From Periplaneta americana (taxonomy: Eukaryota; Arthropoda; Insecta; Blattodea; Blattidae), in assembly GCF_040183065.1 (NCBI RefSeq), contig NC_091122.1:83131955-83195954 (forward strand): DNA of 64,000 bases, written 5' to 3'. Positions 46,651 to 58,563 of this stretch are shown here, piece after piece. A program made the translations under genes and the position numbers. The notes beneath the pieces are model-generated. The model was given only the letters and a program-made list of their open reading frames with translations, was not told the origin of the DNA and did no database searches. How positions within the stretch are numbered: position 1 is the first letter of the stretch; each line of letters starts with the position of its first letter.

Positions 46651-46735
46651 AGTAATAATTCCAAGGGAAAAATTGTTCTGCCATCGATACTCGGGCCCGG
46701 AACAATTTTTCCCTTGAAATTATTCAAGTCTGCTT
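46651..46735. repeat. SINE-related inverted repeat
   Basis: CCAAGGGAAAAATTGTTC is mirrored by GAACAATTTTTCCCTTGAA around a 22-nt centre rich in GGGCCC. It resembles the fold-back SINE design at 31,093-31,383. Confidence 0.6.
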
Positions 46736-47905
46736 TACAGGGAGCTTTACTTGGAAACTGGATTTGCATAATTTACGAGTAAAATAGATTTTCATTGTAA
46801 TATAGCGGATAGCTCCTCTGCTTAATTGGTTGCATTACTGAAAATTATTTCGAGAGTTCAATACCAGAACCAGCGCCTAAATAGGATTTTTATAGATTTA
46901 CGCGAAATTAAAATATCACAACAAAGCATTGACGTAATTTTAAAACACCTTCCAGCACTTGTGATTTAAAATAGTTGCTAATTTGTTATAAATTGGTCTG
47001 AGAAATCATTAAGTGCTCTGTCTACATCTTAATAGGGATTTCATATCTGACCAGTCACTTTCTGGAAACAAATTACAAGAGAAATAAATTGTTAATTGAT
47101 ATCTTTATCTTAATGTTACAAATCATATTATTTATTCTCACTTCCATATCACATCATCATCTTGTCCTGTCAACTATAAGCCTGACAGCAAAATAGTGTG
47201 TAGTTGAACAAAACATATAAAACAAGCCTAAGAGAATTTCATTCACGGAGTTGTCTTGCATGACAGTTGCACAGAATCTCCTCAGTCCATTCAGTTGCCT
47301 GACCAAACCTTATCTCTTGAGAAGATTCTTTCATCGTTGCTCCACCTTTCTACGAACTATTTCTCTTCGCTTGTGCATTCAAACTCGTGAAACTGGGTTT
47401 GAAATCCTTATATGAAAAATCCTATGAAGTTTTTTCTTTATTTAACCGCATTTCAGAAACCCCAACTTCGGTGTATTTTAGTAAAGGAACAATATCCAGC
47501 GAGTTCGACACTCAACAGAAACGAAAGCGAGTTGTGTAGAGATTAGATGGCACATGAAAACTCGTCTCAAATTTGTTTTAGTAAAAAATAATAATGAGAA
47601 AGTTTAACTACCACCATCAGTTAATCAATATCGCTTTAGAATATATGAATTACGCTCTCAGAATTTCCTAGACAAAGTTACTTTAGGCATATACAATTAT
47701 TTAAAAGGCAAATAGCTAAAAAAACAACGAAAATCTATTCGAGTTCTAATAGAATAATGGCAAATTATTTCAGTCCTACTGGAAATATATGTTCCATGTC
47801 TTGTGTTTTTCTTCTATCTCTCCAAGCTACTGCTTTACGCCGTGCTGGCCGCATTAACAAGACTTCCTCTGGTTGTGAATGTGTTTGTTGAGATTTCTAC
47901 ATATG
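46736..47905. other. Unassigned spacer
   Basis: A weak tRNA-like stretch lies at about 46,803-46,885 (GCGGATAGCTCCTCTGC ... AGAGTTCAATACC) but the boxes are poor. Otherwise nothing recognised. Confidence 0.4.
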
Positions 47906-49227
47906 AATCATTCACTCGAACAACGTTGTAACCAACAAAAAATAAATTTTGTAGGAGAATAAAAAAAAATTTGTTTAATGCTTTACCATAATTATTTTAT
48001 TAGTACAATCCGGATATGTAAGTAAACACCATAATTTTATAAAGTAATCTAAAGAGTTTAACACACTGCGTTTCATTTACACCTGATTAACAGAAAAATT
48101 AAAATGTTTTAGTAGGAACAACGTTGTATCTGGCTGGTTACAACGTTGTTCTTATTTGAAAATTTATTCAAATTAAGTAAAGTAATTTTAAATTTAGCAT
48201 GTAATAGAAAACTGCAGTTAATTCTTGAGTACAAAATTAAGAAATAGTTAAACGAAAAAGATATTTCGTAATATCAAAATTCTATAGAAACTTGGAATCA
48301 GAGTTCTATTGAAACAATCACTAACCTGTGTTGTACTCAAATATATATTCTAAGGTCACCAATTAGGATGAGTATGCTTTTCTTCAAGTGATTTTTACAT
48401 TTCTTTGGCGCAAGTGTGATGAAATTGCGATTTCGATTTTAATTTTCTTTAACTTTTTCAGATGAGACAGCAATCACCTACATAAGGAATTTGCCACAAT
48501 ATGAATGTGAATCGGACCTAGGAACACGAAATTTCAATCGAAAATCACTTATAGAGATAATTCATACATGCTTTCAGTGACATAAACATTGGGATGTTTC
48601 TCCTGGAAATTATCATACAGTACATCTTGAGCACATTCAGTTGTGAACTTAAGAAACAGTTCACACCATTATGCCTAGAATAGAGACTATCCTGTATTGG
48701 AAATGACTGAATGTATTTTTTCACGAAGTTTTTGTCACAATTGGGAATTTTATTTGGCCTGTTCGAATGCTTTCCTCTTATGTCTTATTAACTTCAAGGA
48801 AGACCAAATTATTTGTACTATTTAAGCATTTATGCACTAGTTTCACTTACAACGTTGTTCTATTCATTCCATTAGCTGGTAGTTTTCCAGGAACATGTTG
48901 CTTCCTTTCAAAATATATGCGCATTCGCTGTTTTAGCTCCTTTTGTTTGTAATCTGTACAATTAGTAAGATTAACTTTCCGTCTTTTATATTTATTGAGT
49001 CTTTTTTTTATCACAACCCGTCAAAGAAAGAACACCAGAATTGTTTCTGATTACAACGTTGTTCTACTAAACAGTAATTTCAAATATCTGTAACAACTTA
49101 GTGTCAACTGTAGATTTAGGCTTAAACAAAGTTTTCCATCACATACAGGAGGGCAGATACAAAATTGTTCTATCTATAACTAATTTTCAATAAAAGTATT
49201 GGTTACAACGTTGTTCAGGTGAATGAT
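47906..49227 (-). mobile_element. TIR transposon with six ACAACGTTGT palindromes and DUF7869-like remnant
   Basis: The ends ATCATTCACTCGAACAACGT and ACGTTGTTCAGGTGAATGAT are inverted. The 10-bp palindrome ACAACGTTGT occurs at 47,919, 48,118, 48,140, 48,849, 49,053 and 49,205, mostly flanked by GA or GGTT. The pair at 48,118 and 48,140 is head to head. A minus-strand coding remnant (48,545-48,752) belongs to the same family as that in the 4730-6739 element. No clear target duplication. The design (motif scattered inward from TIRs) is shared with that element although the motif differs. Confidence 0.7.
48545..48752 (-). pseudogene. DUF7869-type transposon protein, N-terminal-side fragment
   Basis: The open frame reads NFVKKYIQSFPIQDSLYSRH, then FLSSQLNVLKMYCMI and a stop. 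In the family to which the 5220-6165 frame appears to belong, the part before the C-terminal core usually reads V...I.SFP...SHYSR.......YL...LNV.KMY. The next downstream text, in another frame, has FRVPRSDSHSYCGK, which fits FG.PRSDTC..C. So a frameshifted copy is present but the FSDSC..QNKN core is not. Family from memory. Confidence 0.5.
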
Positions 49228-49232
49228 TTATA

Positions 49233-50830
49233 GGGTAAATCAGGAAAATATGGGCACTTTTAAGGTAATGCCCATGTTACCCTAATTCTTCGTGAGTTAC
49301 GAAGCATCAGATAGTATATTGATATACCTGGAATAAGGTGGCGAACCACAGTGTGAATGGTGTTGACGCTGCTGGACATGTGAACGCTACGAATGTAATT
49401 ATTTATGTGAGTAGACATTGGAGCAAAGCAAAAATAGTGCTTTTGTTGATTTTTGCATGACTTACTTAAGGAATTATTGCCACAAATGTGTGAGTAGTAC
49501 CGAAATCTTTACAGGCGGGAATGGTAGATTTAAACAGAACAATAATCCATATGATGGGGGTTCTGAAGCATGTACTTGCTAAACTGACTGGTCATTTGTT
49601 GAAGTAATACAGTAAGGCAAATATGGGAATGTCATTCAGGGTGTTATGGGCACAAGCATTGAATGCTATTTTTCAAGTCGTTCATTGATATTTTTCTATA
49701 GAATGGAACTGTAAGAGGTAAATGTCCTTTATATAATATCTTAATTATCTAAATTATTGTCAAATACTAAGTCCTCTTATTCTATTATATTATTTTCATT
49801 CCAGTTTTAAAAAATTAACATTAGATGATTTTGTGACTTCCTTCTCAGTACTAGTACAGTCATAGATATAATAATTGTTTATGTTCATTGCTATAATGTT
49901 ATTGATAATAATACAAATTATATACAAAATTTAGTTTATAGAAATGGATTGTTATCTTACACAGGAACTAAAATATTTTTATTTGTTTTCATCTGTTTTT
50001 CTGAAGTTAACAAAAGAGTGACAACAAGAGCCAATACATTTAGAAAACCAGCAACTAGAAAGCACTTGAAAACGAACGCATCTTCTTCAATAAATGCTTC
50101 TTGCATTTGTCTTGCATGTGGAGGAAATTTTTATACTGATCAAAATGGAGAGAAATAAGTACAGTGTGAAGAATTATTCGCTTTTTTGGTACAATGAAGA
50201 ATGTGATAGGATGAAAAGTGATTCATTTTTCTGTGATGACTTCACGAAATAAATTTAGAAAATTATTTTGACTTCTTTTGCTTTTGTTCTTAGTCTTTTA
50301 GAGAATTATACCATTTGAAATAACATTTGTCACTACTTGAAGTATTTTTTCATATTCTTTCTTCCTGATTGAATGTGTTAAATCAATTTTAATGTAGTCT
50401 CAGTGTTTACATGTTTACATAAATATTAGTTTTTTTTTTATTTTCATTTGCTCAATGTTCTGTTAATTCGCTAATAACTTTATTCTATGAATGGCTAGTC
50501 TATGAAGCATTAAATACATTTATTTTGTATTATAAATAACTTTGAAAATTTAAAATGCATTTAATTCCCATACAACCCATATTATTAACATAGCCTATGT
50601 GTCCATATTATACTCGTACTTACAGTGCAGATAATGTGGGAGCTTGTAAGGTTCAAGTAAAATGCAAATAATATATGCGACATACAAGAATAATTTTAAC
50701 ATTTGAATGGGTTATATATTTTAAAATAGATATACTCTAAAATGTTTTAGGTTTGTAAACTGTTATCATTATTAAAGTGCAAGATATAGAGTAAAATGCC
50801 TTATGGTGCACATATTTGCCTCACTACCAC
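49233..50830 (+). mobile_element. pogo-like transposon, full length but decayed
   Basis: The left end GGGTAAATCAGGAAAATATG follows TA. The right end is a diverged inverse (CATATTTGCCTCACTACC, about 50,812-50,829). It is collinear, inverted, with the split copy at 11,030-14,590. It begins within a few bases of the end of the neighbouring transposon (49,227). Confidence 0.65.
49949..50252 (+). pseudogene. pogo-type transposase C-terminal zinc knuckle
   Basis: Frame: ATRKHLKTNASSSINAS, CICLACGGNFYTDQNGEK, then a stop where the family has Trp. Reading on: VQCEE, then (frame shifted) NEECDRMKSDSFFCDDFTK and the natural stop. The pattern C..C.........W.QC..C..W.H..C.......F.CD.C is the C-terminal motif of several pogo-class transposases. 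The DDE domain upstream is not recognisable. The copy at about 11,600-11,750 (minus) shares it. Confidence 0.6.
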
Positions 50831-50894
50831 TGTGACGTTTGAAGGGAGCTTTAGTAATATAAACTAAAATATAAATAAATTATAAATTTAATAC

Positions 50895-51015
50895 AGAGCG
50901 AGATGGCTCGATAGTAATTCACTAGACTCGCATTCGGGAAGCTCCGGATTCGGTCAATCTGACCAGGATATTTTCGTGGTTTTCCTAGTCGCTGAGGCAA
51001 AATTCCGAGTGGTTA
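50895..51015 (+). mobile_element. tRNA-derived SINE, family 5 (5' part)
   Basis: The head GCGAGATGGCTCGATAGTAA, with GACTCGCATTCGGGAAGC, GTGGTTTTCC and CGCTGAGGCAAA, matches 60,472-60,670. Truncated at the 3' side, just before the next SINE. Confidence 0.65.
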
Positions 51016-51041
51016 ATTTTCTTATTACAAACCACAACAAT

Positions 51042-51385
51042 TGCATAGTCCACCTGTGGAATAACGGTTAGAATGTCTGGCCGTGAAACAAACGGGCCCG
51101 GGTTCAAATTGTGGATGGAACAAGTTACAAGTTTGGAATTATTTCCGAGATTTTTCCTCAAATAATTGAAGCAAAATTGTTGGGTAACTTTCGGCGTTGG
51201 ATCACGGACTCATTTCGCCATTACTTATTCACATATAATTTTATTAACTTATAATCATTACCATAGCCCGGGTAAGGTTCACAGCGTGCTCTATTGGTAT
51301 AAGAGCTCGACCGTTCGACGACAAATATAATTCACAGAACAGGAGTGGTACTCACAAAAAGCATCGGGCTGCAGTGTAAGCTTTC
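51042..51385 (+). mobile_element. tRNA-derived SINE, family 3 (copy 2)
   Basis: Head GTCCACCTGTGGAATAACGG, B-box-like GGTTCAAATTG. The 3' half ACTCATTTCGCCATTACTTA, CGACCGTTCGACGACAAA, ACAGAACAGGAGTGG parallels 22,975-23,305. Confidence 0.75.
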
Positions 51386-52024
51386 GGACCACTCCTTCGT
51401 AAAAAAGTTACACAACAAGAAAAATGGAAATAGATAATGCCCAGAAAGAAGTCTACGCGACTGACTCTATTAGCACACTTGTAAGCATGTGGTACAGGAA
51501 GGCGACTACGCAACTAAGGTCACTTGTCTGGTGATTTCACATGCTAGATCAACAGATATCGCGGTATGACCACAGCTATTTAAGCAACAATAAATAGTTA
51601 CAAATATAAATGAAATATGAATTGTTTGCTACAGTACAGAGGACTTTCAAATATGGCTACAAAGAAATAAAACTGAAATATACAGTCATTGCAATGTCCA
51701 CACCGTTGTAGGTCCTTCAATTCTGGACAGTAACAAGTAATGAATTTCAGAACAACTTGAATGATGTTTTTTTAAAGATACATAAACTTAAGAAGGAGAA
51801 ATGTAGTAGGCCTAATGATGTCCGTGAAAACTCAAGAATAGGCCTATTATATTAAAGACAAAGTAAATAAGGAAAATATCTTTTTCTTCTTGGTGTCAAT
51901 TGCCGCAAAGGAGTCAGTTTTATGCGGAATTTCCTAAGATAAATGTCTGGATAGTCAATAAAAACGGCCTGTTATCATCTGAATATATTAATGCGGTGAA
52001 GATGTAATGCAACCTTTCTGCAGT
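51386..52024. other. Unassigned spacer
   Basis: Two TAGGCCTA copies (near 51,808 and 51,840). No gene. Confidence 0.45.
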
Positions 52025-52480
52025 ACAGTCAGTCCCAGGTAGAGAATTCAACACAACTCGTTGTTGCCATCCAGGCTGTGACGAGACTGAAACTCTTGGA
52101 CATGTGTTGGGGTTTCTTTCGAATAATAAGAGTTATTGCGGAACAACCGCCATCACAGGGTAAGGATAATGCTTGCTGATATCCTAAGACATCAGGAATT
52201 AGAAGTCCATGAAAAAGTAAATTGTATCTCGGAAGATGATTCAACAAGACGAGCAGACATTGTTGTCATTGATAGAAAAAACAACACAGGAACAATACTA
52301 CAGCCGGCTATCAGGTTTGAAAGAGATGCATAACAGCAAAAACTTACTGATGTTAAAAAGGGAGTAATCTATGAACCTTGTATTCCTTATTTTAGTAAGC
52401 AGTATAACATCATGCCTAATCGTTGGTCAGTACATGGAGTTCGTGGTACCATTTCCAAATACACCTATAATTTTTAAAAT
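52025..52480 (+). pseudogene. R2-clade LINE C-terminal domain (zinc knuckle plus RLE)
   Basis: Across frames: CCHPGCDETETLGHVLGF (knuckle, last Cys lost), then NNRHHRVRIMLADILRHQEL, EVHEKVNCISEDDSTRRADI, VVIDRKNNTGTILQPAIRFE. The endonuclease R.AD motif is kept; the second acid position (usually DPTIRFE) reads QP. The tail VIYEPCIPYFSKQYN and RGTISKYTYNF completes the C-terminus. One frameshift separates knuckle and endonuclease. No reverse transcriptase upstream and no rDNA next to it. Confidence 0.75.
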
Positions 52481-53245
52481 GAAAGGGATTCACATTTTAC
52501 AGTGTTGAGAAAATCCTTAGACAAATTCTAAAGAATTCAATTAAAATTTTTCAATTTCATCTCTATTTTAAGTAATATGATTTCACCTTCACTTTAATTT
52601 TCTTTTTAAATTTATTGACTGAAATTCAATGTAAACTTTTATATATGTATTTCTTTCTGGATCCTTCTGGTCACCATTATTGAAGAGCAGATGGTTTTAT
52701 TTTATAAATTTGATGTATAATAAATGGTAAAACACATTACAATTGCAGATAATGATTAAAATTATAAGATAATGAAAATGGCGTGAACAATAAAATTTTC
52801 CCTGTTCAAATTGCATGAAACCTGTAAAGAAATGAAAGGTGTAATCCTTCTAAATGAAGATTATTATTAAAATTTTAACATACATGTTTCCTAGTCTGCA
52901 GTTCTATTATAACAGTAGACTTTATAAAAAAAAAAGGAAATAATCTGTACGAAGTACTCGTAAATTCATGTTCTTACGTTCGCACAGATTTTGCGATAGT
53001 CTATACGGAAACTTGCGAAAAAGTTTATGGCCTGTTAAATTATCAGATTTTACATTACTGACGATAAAATGTGGATGATTTTATTCTCTTCAACGTTTTG
53101 CGTAAGAAATATCAACAGCCTTATTAAGAAATATTCTTAACAATGCCGTCCCAGTTACAGCTTAGTGGTCGTATTTGTTATATACCAGCATCTCAAAATG
53201 CCTTTCTCAGGTGTCAAGATGTGTCAAAACTACAAACTTAGTGTA
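52481..53245. other. Unassigned spacer
   Basis: AT-rich. Nothing recognised. Confidence 0.45.
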
Positions 53246-54692
53246 CACTTGGTCAAAATGAAACTGCCCGGCCTCTTGAGCAGTTAAAATTTTCTAAGTC
53301 CCTTCGGGTGAGCGTGCAGTTCACTATCGTAAACCTCCGTGCGCAGCTTTAGTTAACTCCAAATCAAATAGGTTTGATTATGTTAATTCATGTTACTTAC
53401 AGATAATTACAAAATTGATGAAAATTTGTGGTTATATTTCCAGGAAATCAGGATATATTTTGTCATCAGAATTATGGTTTTTCTTTTTGTTCACAATTAC
53501 TACGTTTAGGCCCTGTTGATCATGGATTTAGGTTAGCATAATAATCATATTCCCTGTAGCACATCTTGCAAATTAATTATTGCCAATTATTTAACCGTCA
53601 ACATTATTTTCTGAATGTTCCTTAGGCAAAAAGAGTGTAAAGCAACAAGGATTAATAAAATAATTAACACAGCATTTTAATACCTCCACAGCGTGCTTAG
53701 CGTGGAGCAGTGGTTAAGCTACTTAACTTTTATGCAGACAGTTCGGTTTCGAATCTCAGTAGTGAATTTTTGTTCTGCACTTTCTTTTATTTTTTACAAC
53801 TCGTTTTAGTGTAATATAGTCAAATTATTTTGATTATGTTACTTCATGTTACTTACAGATCATTACAAAATTGGTGAAAATTTGTGGTTATAATTCCAGG
53901 AAATCAGGATATATTATGTCATCAGAATTATGGTTTATCTTTTTTGTTCGCAATTACTACGTTTAGGCCCTGATGATCATGGATTTAGATTAGTATAATG
54001 ATCATATTCCCTGTAGCACTACTTGTAAATTAATTATTGTCAATTATTTAACCGTCAACATATTTACTAAATGTTCCTTAGGCAAGAGAGTGTAAAGCAG
54101 CAGGAAATAATAAAATAATTAACACAGCATTTTGATATGAAAGCCCCTAATTGTTGTCTTTAGTGTTACTTCCACATAGCGTCAAAATTTCAATTAACAC
54201 GAAAAAAATAAAGCAAAAAATATTCTAAGGATAAAAAAAATGACGAAATCCTGTTATATTTTCACTGATGCATTTAAAAGGCAAAAAGAAGAAGAAGAAA
54301 AAAGAAATTTAGCAGCTCCAGGAACATTTGAACTTTCAACCTCACGAATACTTAGCTAACGCTGTACCACTACTCTAAGAGTACTACTACAGTAAGAACG
54401 GCATTGTAACGAGCAATGATCATACTCCACTTGAGAACCTGTTATGCAGTATATAGTGTTTGTGTTACAATATTTATTGTTTAAAGACTCTGAACGCTCT
54501 GTCTGTTTTAAATCTCGTATATGAATTATTTTCTCGGAAGACTTTAGTGAATAATAGTTGTGTTCCCCATTATAACTACTAGAAGAATATAAGCAATCTT
54601 TTGAAAAAAGCCTGGCTGTCCCGAGCGCTCACGGAAATACCCAATTCGAACTTAGTCTCTTAGACGGCGGCCAGTTTCATTTTGACCAAGTG
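53246..54692. mobile_element. Composite TIR element with internal duplication and SINE heads
   Basis: The left end CACTTGGTCAAAATGAAACT is the inverse of the right end AGTTTCATTTTGACCAAGTG. TA lies on both sides (53,244-53,245 and 54,693-54,694), a Tc1/mariner-type target. The inner TIR parts (GTGAGCG, CCCTTCGGG vs CGGGACAG) are diverged. Inside are a 311-bp direct repeat (listed separately), a tRNA-like head at 53,695-53,775 and an antisense one at about 54,325-54,395. No transposase frame. Confidence 0.7.
53373..54137 (+). repeat. Direct repeat, about 311 bp, spaced 455 bp
   Basis: 53,373-53,683 and 53,828-54,137 run in parallel (TTTGATTATGTTAATTCATG and TTTGATTATGTTACTTCATG; both end near AATTAACACAGCATTTT). 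About 90 percent identical by eye. The 144 bp between them holds a tRNA-like head (AGCAGTGGTTAAGCTAC, GGTTTCGAATC). Confidence 0.85.
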
Positions 54693-55039
54693 TACAAATA
54701 ATGATTCTTTTGAAAAAAACTTTATTTACAAACAAAATTTTATATTTATACCGGTTACTCTGAGCTTGTCTTTCAGCAATTATAAGCTGGTTTCAACATA
54801 TTAAAAACTAGCCGTACCCGTGCGCTCCGCTGCACCTGTTAGAAATAAATAGCTATAAAGTAATTACATAATTAAAATAGGACATTTGATCCAGGGAACA
54901 TTCGTGTTTGATAGAAGGATAAATCGTTTAATATGTTAAATAATTTAAATTTAAATAATTAAAATGCCATCATTTTGGTCCAGAGACCACTCATTTGGTG
55001 CAATGACAATTCCTTTAACATGTTTCTTAATTTTTATTA

Positions 55040-55213
55040 CATGCAACCATAGTTTAATGAACATTGACATCATTTAGATTTAATGTGTATACTTTATTTT
55101 ACTTGCTACATGTTTCCATTGAATTACGGTAATAACTTAATTTTAACCCTTGTTTTCTACGTATTCAGTAAATGGCGCTTGGCCCACTATGGTTCTGAAC
55201 CCTTCAAATACTG
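55040..55213. mobile_element. MITE, family A (copy 3, 5'-truncated)
   Basis: Only the right end survives: GCGCTTGGCCCACTATGG and TTCTGAACCCTTCAAAT. It lies inside the Helitron. Confidence 0.7.
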
Positions 55214-55235
55214 TAACTTAAATAACTTAAATTAT

Positions 55236-55336
55236 ATTATATTATATTATATTATATTATATTATATTATATTATATTATATTATATTATATTATATTAT
55301 ATTATATTATATTATATTATATTATATTATATTATA
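55236..55336. repeat. ATATT pentanucleotide microsatellite
   Basis: About 20 perfect units. Its open frame is a low-complexity artefact. Confidence 0.95.
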
Positions 55337-56527
55337 TAAAAAGTGTGTTGATAACGGATGTACTCCGATAAGTAAGTTTTTAATTTATTATGGGGGCTCT
55401 TGAATCTCAGGAGGAACAACTTTTACAACAGCGCAACATAATCTGCTTGGCTCATTACCCAATTTTTTTGCATTGCATGTAATGCATATTTATTTTATGT
55501 ATTTTAACACGGTTCAATAACCTAACCTGTTGATAAAGCGTCGTAAAATAACTTACTAAAATAAAAAAATAAATAAAAACACGATTCAATTGAGCATAGT
55601 TAAAATTTGGATTATAAAATAATGGAATGCTAAGCTAACATACTATTACTGCATACTAAATCAATACGCTCTCGTTGTTCGTTAATTCTCTGAGATTAAA
55701 ATGAATGTGTAACTTACATAAACATTATTTTAAGAAATACAGGAATCGAATATACAGGATAGCCTATCAAGTTTTAGGTGCATAAGAAGCTATTTTAATC
55801 TTACCTGTCCTCAATTCACTCAAAAGTTACTGTAATAACATTATAGCATTATGTCCATCTAGAGAAACTACACTTTCAAATGGTGAAATAATAAATAATT
55901 AATTATACAAATCGGTTAATTTAGCTTCAGATATTACTTCATACAAACACAGAAACACTCTCTGTAGGCTATGTTTCATAGCTTTCGATTGTTGTTGTCC
56001 AAGGCCCCTTATAGACGAAGTCATTTGTTTTTTATTTCATTACACCGCCTTAGATGGCAGTTATTTTAATTTTGAAACCCATTTATCTCATTAAATATCA
56101 GTCCTATTAAAATTTTTCAAAGAATACAACTTATCGGAAAAGATGTTTAAAGAAACGTTAGTTATGTAACATTTTTCATAAAAATCAATAATAAGCGAGA
56201 TATTTCGATTTATTTAATTCAGGCCCCCTTATAACCCCCCTTTTAAATAACGTATTTTGAATGCCATATAGCCTAAAATCTAAGTTACAACGAACTTAAT
56301 TTATATTCTAATTTACATCGAAATCCGTTTAGCCATTTTCGCGTGAAAAGGTAACAAACATCCAGACAAAGACAGACAGACAGACATACAAACGAAAATT
56401 TCAAAAAAGCGATTTTCGGTTTGAGGGTGGTTAATTATATATGTTAGGAGCAATTATTTTTGGAAAATCGAAAATTACCAGAAAAATTTCGGCTATAGAT
56501 TTATTATTAGTATAGATAAACAAATAT

Positions 56528-56586
56528 GTTATTATTATTATTATTATTATTAGTAGTAGTAGTAGTAGTAGTAGTAGTAACACTAC

Positions 56587-56637
<51 letters not shown>

Positions 56638-56638
56638 C

Positions 56639-56678
<40 letters not shown>
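56528..56678. repeat. ATT/AGT compound microsatellite
   Basis: ATT units turn into long runs of AGT with few interruptions. Confidence 0.95.
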
Positions 56679-57214
56679 TTATAGACTACAGCGTGATTCA
56701 CGAGAATTTACCGTCACTTACGGAACTTATTTTCGAAGATATTCTGAGCGAAGAAGTCATATAAACATTTGTCCTAATCTCAATATTTTCAAAGTTACAT
56801 TAATTTGAAGTTGTTAGTAAAATACTTTTCTTCTTTAGTTTTAAAGGTAAAAAAAATATTAGAAATAGATTAAGAACTATCCAGAAGTGTCATTTCTTTA
56901 ATTGGCTAGTGTTCTGAAGCCAAAAAGTGTTGTTAATTGCTTTGTACAGATTTTATTTTTCAATTTATAACTAAAAATGACATCATTCGTACTTACTTAT
57001 GGCAAAAATTGTTACAAATCATACGACTTTAGAAACTTGATTCTTTACAGTTAATTATACATTCTAATGTACAGTATTAAAGAATTTACAAGAGTGGCGT
57101 GATTTGTAACAATTGTTGTGATAAATGCGTAAGAAAATGTAATTTTGTAGTTAAAAATCGAAAAAAAATTCTGTACGAAACAACTATGGAATTCACAACA
57201 CATTTTCAGCTTCA
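56679..57214. other. No recognisable feature
   Basis: AT-rich spacer. Confidence 0.45.
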
Positions 57215-57600
57215 TAATATTAGAGGAGAAAAATTCGCTTCGGTACTGGGGATCAAACCATGGTCCTTGGTTCTACGTATCAGGCTCTCTAGCAATTGAG
57301 CTACACCGAAGTTCAATCCAAAGCACCGGATCAAATCCCTCTCCTTCAGTGTTTTTAGCTTTGTGGCCTGACTCCAAGTTCGACATGTATGTTGACATTT
57401 TTATATTAAGTCAACTGCCATTATACAAGAAGCGCACTCAGTTGAGTGACTTGGTGGCCGGGATTCCACAGTAATATACATTTTTGCTCTAAGAATTTAC
57501 GTCAAGGTTAATTTTTTGTCCTAAAAATACGTCTGTTACGGTAACAATTAATATTAGAGGAGAAAAATTCGATCCGGCGCCGGGGATTGAACCAGGGTCC
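57215..57600 (-). mobile_element. tRNA-derived SINE, family 6, two pieces
   Basis: Minus strand: CGGTGTAGCTCAATTGCTAG (A box) and GGTTTGATCCCC (B box), 57,309 down to 57,230, ending CGAATTTTTCTCC. A second 3'-end piece (GGAGAAAAATTCGATCCGGC) starts at about 57,557, and AATATTAGA precedes both. The tail is related to the SINE pair at 31,014. Confidence 0.65.
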
Positions 57601-58437
57601 TGAAAAAAACTCAAATTATTAAATATTCTTTATAAGTATATTATATTTATGAGCGAATGTAATTTATTATGCATGTTGAATCAGGTAATTTTGCAGGAAG
57701 GAGATTCCAGATTCGAGAGATGTAGATTGTGAATGATTGAAAATAACGTCATGTTCTGTACTTAGGTGTAAGCATAATAGTTTCTTGTTGAGACCGGGTG
57801 CCAAAGCTGTGAAGAGATGAGAGATTTTGAAACCGACATGACTGGTAAGATGGACGAGAAGTGTGCATAATTTGATACCACAGCGAGAGTGAATGTAGTT
57901 TTCTGCGTTTCTCAACTCAGAGCCACGACAGCTGTTCGAAGTATAGTGAAATATGGTTATATTTCCGAATGTTGTATATAAATCTAATGCACATTTATTA
58001 TAGACACATTGTAACTTGATGGCTAATTTTGAAGTTACTATATAACAGAACATCGCAATAATCAAATAAATATATTATCAAAGTCTAGAAAAGGATTATG
58101 TGAATAGGAAGGACAGCATTACAAATATTTTATAACACAAATTTATTTAATCTTTAACAATAATAAAAATGAAAAAAAAAATAGTGTCAGCATTTTGGAA
58201 GTTTTCATTGCCGAAACAAATTATCTAAATTGGAGTTTCTAGAAGTAGAAAACAATGTATTTGTTATCCTCCCGCAAGTCTTCAAATGATGAAGCACAGT
58301 AAGTACCCGTGTTATAATTATCAAGAATGTATTGTTGAGAATTGTGCAAATGATGATGAAATATTAGGTAATACATAACTGATTGATTAATTTTCAAATT
58401 ATTGAAAACTAATGCGAAATGATATTAACAATATAAC
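57601..58437. other. Unassigned spacer
   Basis: The 132-codon minus frame (58,065 down to 57,667) has no domain I know. Confidence 0.4.
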
Positions 58438-58439
58438 AT

Positions 58440-58445
58440 TACTAT

Positions 58446-58508
<63 letters not shown>

Positions 58509-58518
58509 TATTACTATT

Positions 58519-58552
<34 letters not shown>

Positions 58553-58563
58553 GTAATAATAAC
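58440..58563. repeat. ACT/AAT compound microsatellite
   Basis: Runs of CTA/TAC to about 58,509, then TTA and AAT units. Confidence 0.95.

Larger units (their letters stand above)
54808..56516 (-). mobile_element. Non-autonomous Helitron, inverted copy
   Basis: The 3' end (CTAG, 54,808-54,811) with the hairpin GTGCGCTCCGCTGCAC sits at the left, and the 5' end TTATTATTAGTATAGA at the right. Internal text matches the tandem copies at 11.9-14.4 kb. It carries a MITE A fragment (55,040-55,213) and an ATATT microsatellite (55,236-55,336) as later changes. Confidence 0.85.

Noticed and set aside
46803..46885. tRNA-like stretch
   Set aside because: Box sequences are too degenerate to call a SINE head with confidence.
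55083..55403. 106-codon ORF
   Set aside because: Most of it is the ATATT microsatellite. ORFs at 1042-1275, 56,507-56,701, 58,412-58,597, 60,168-60,380 and 61,269-61,478 are likewise largely low-complexity repeat translations.
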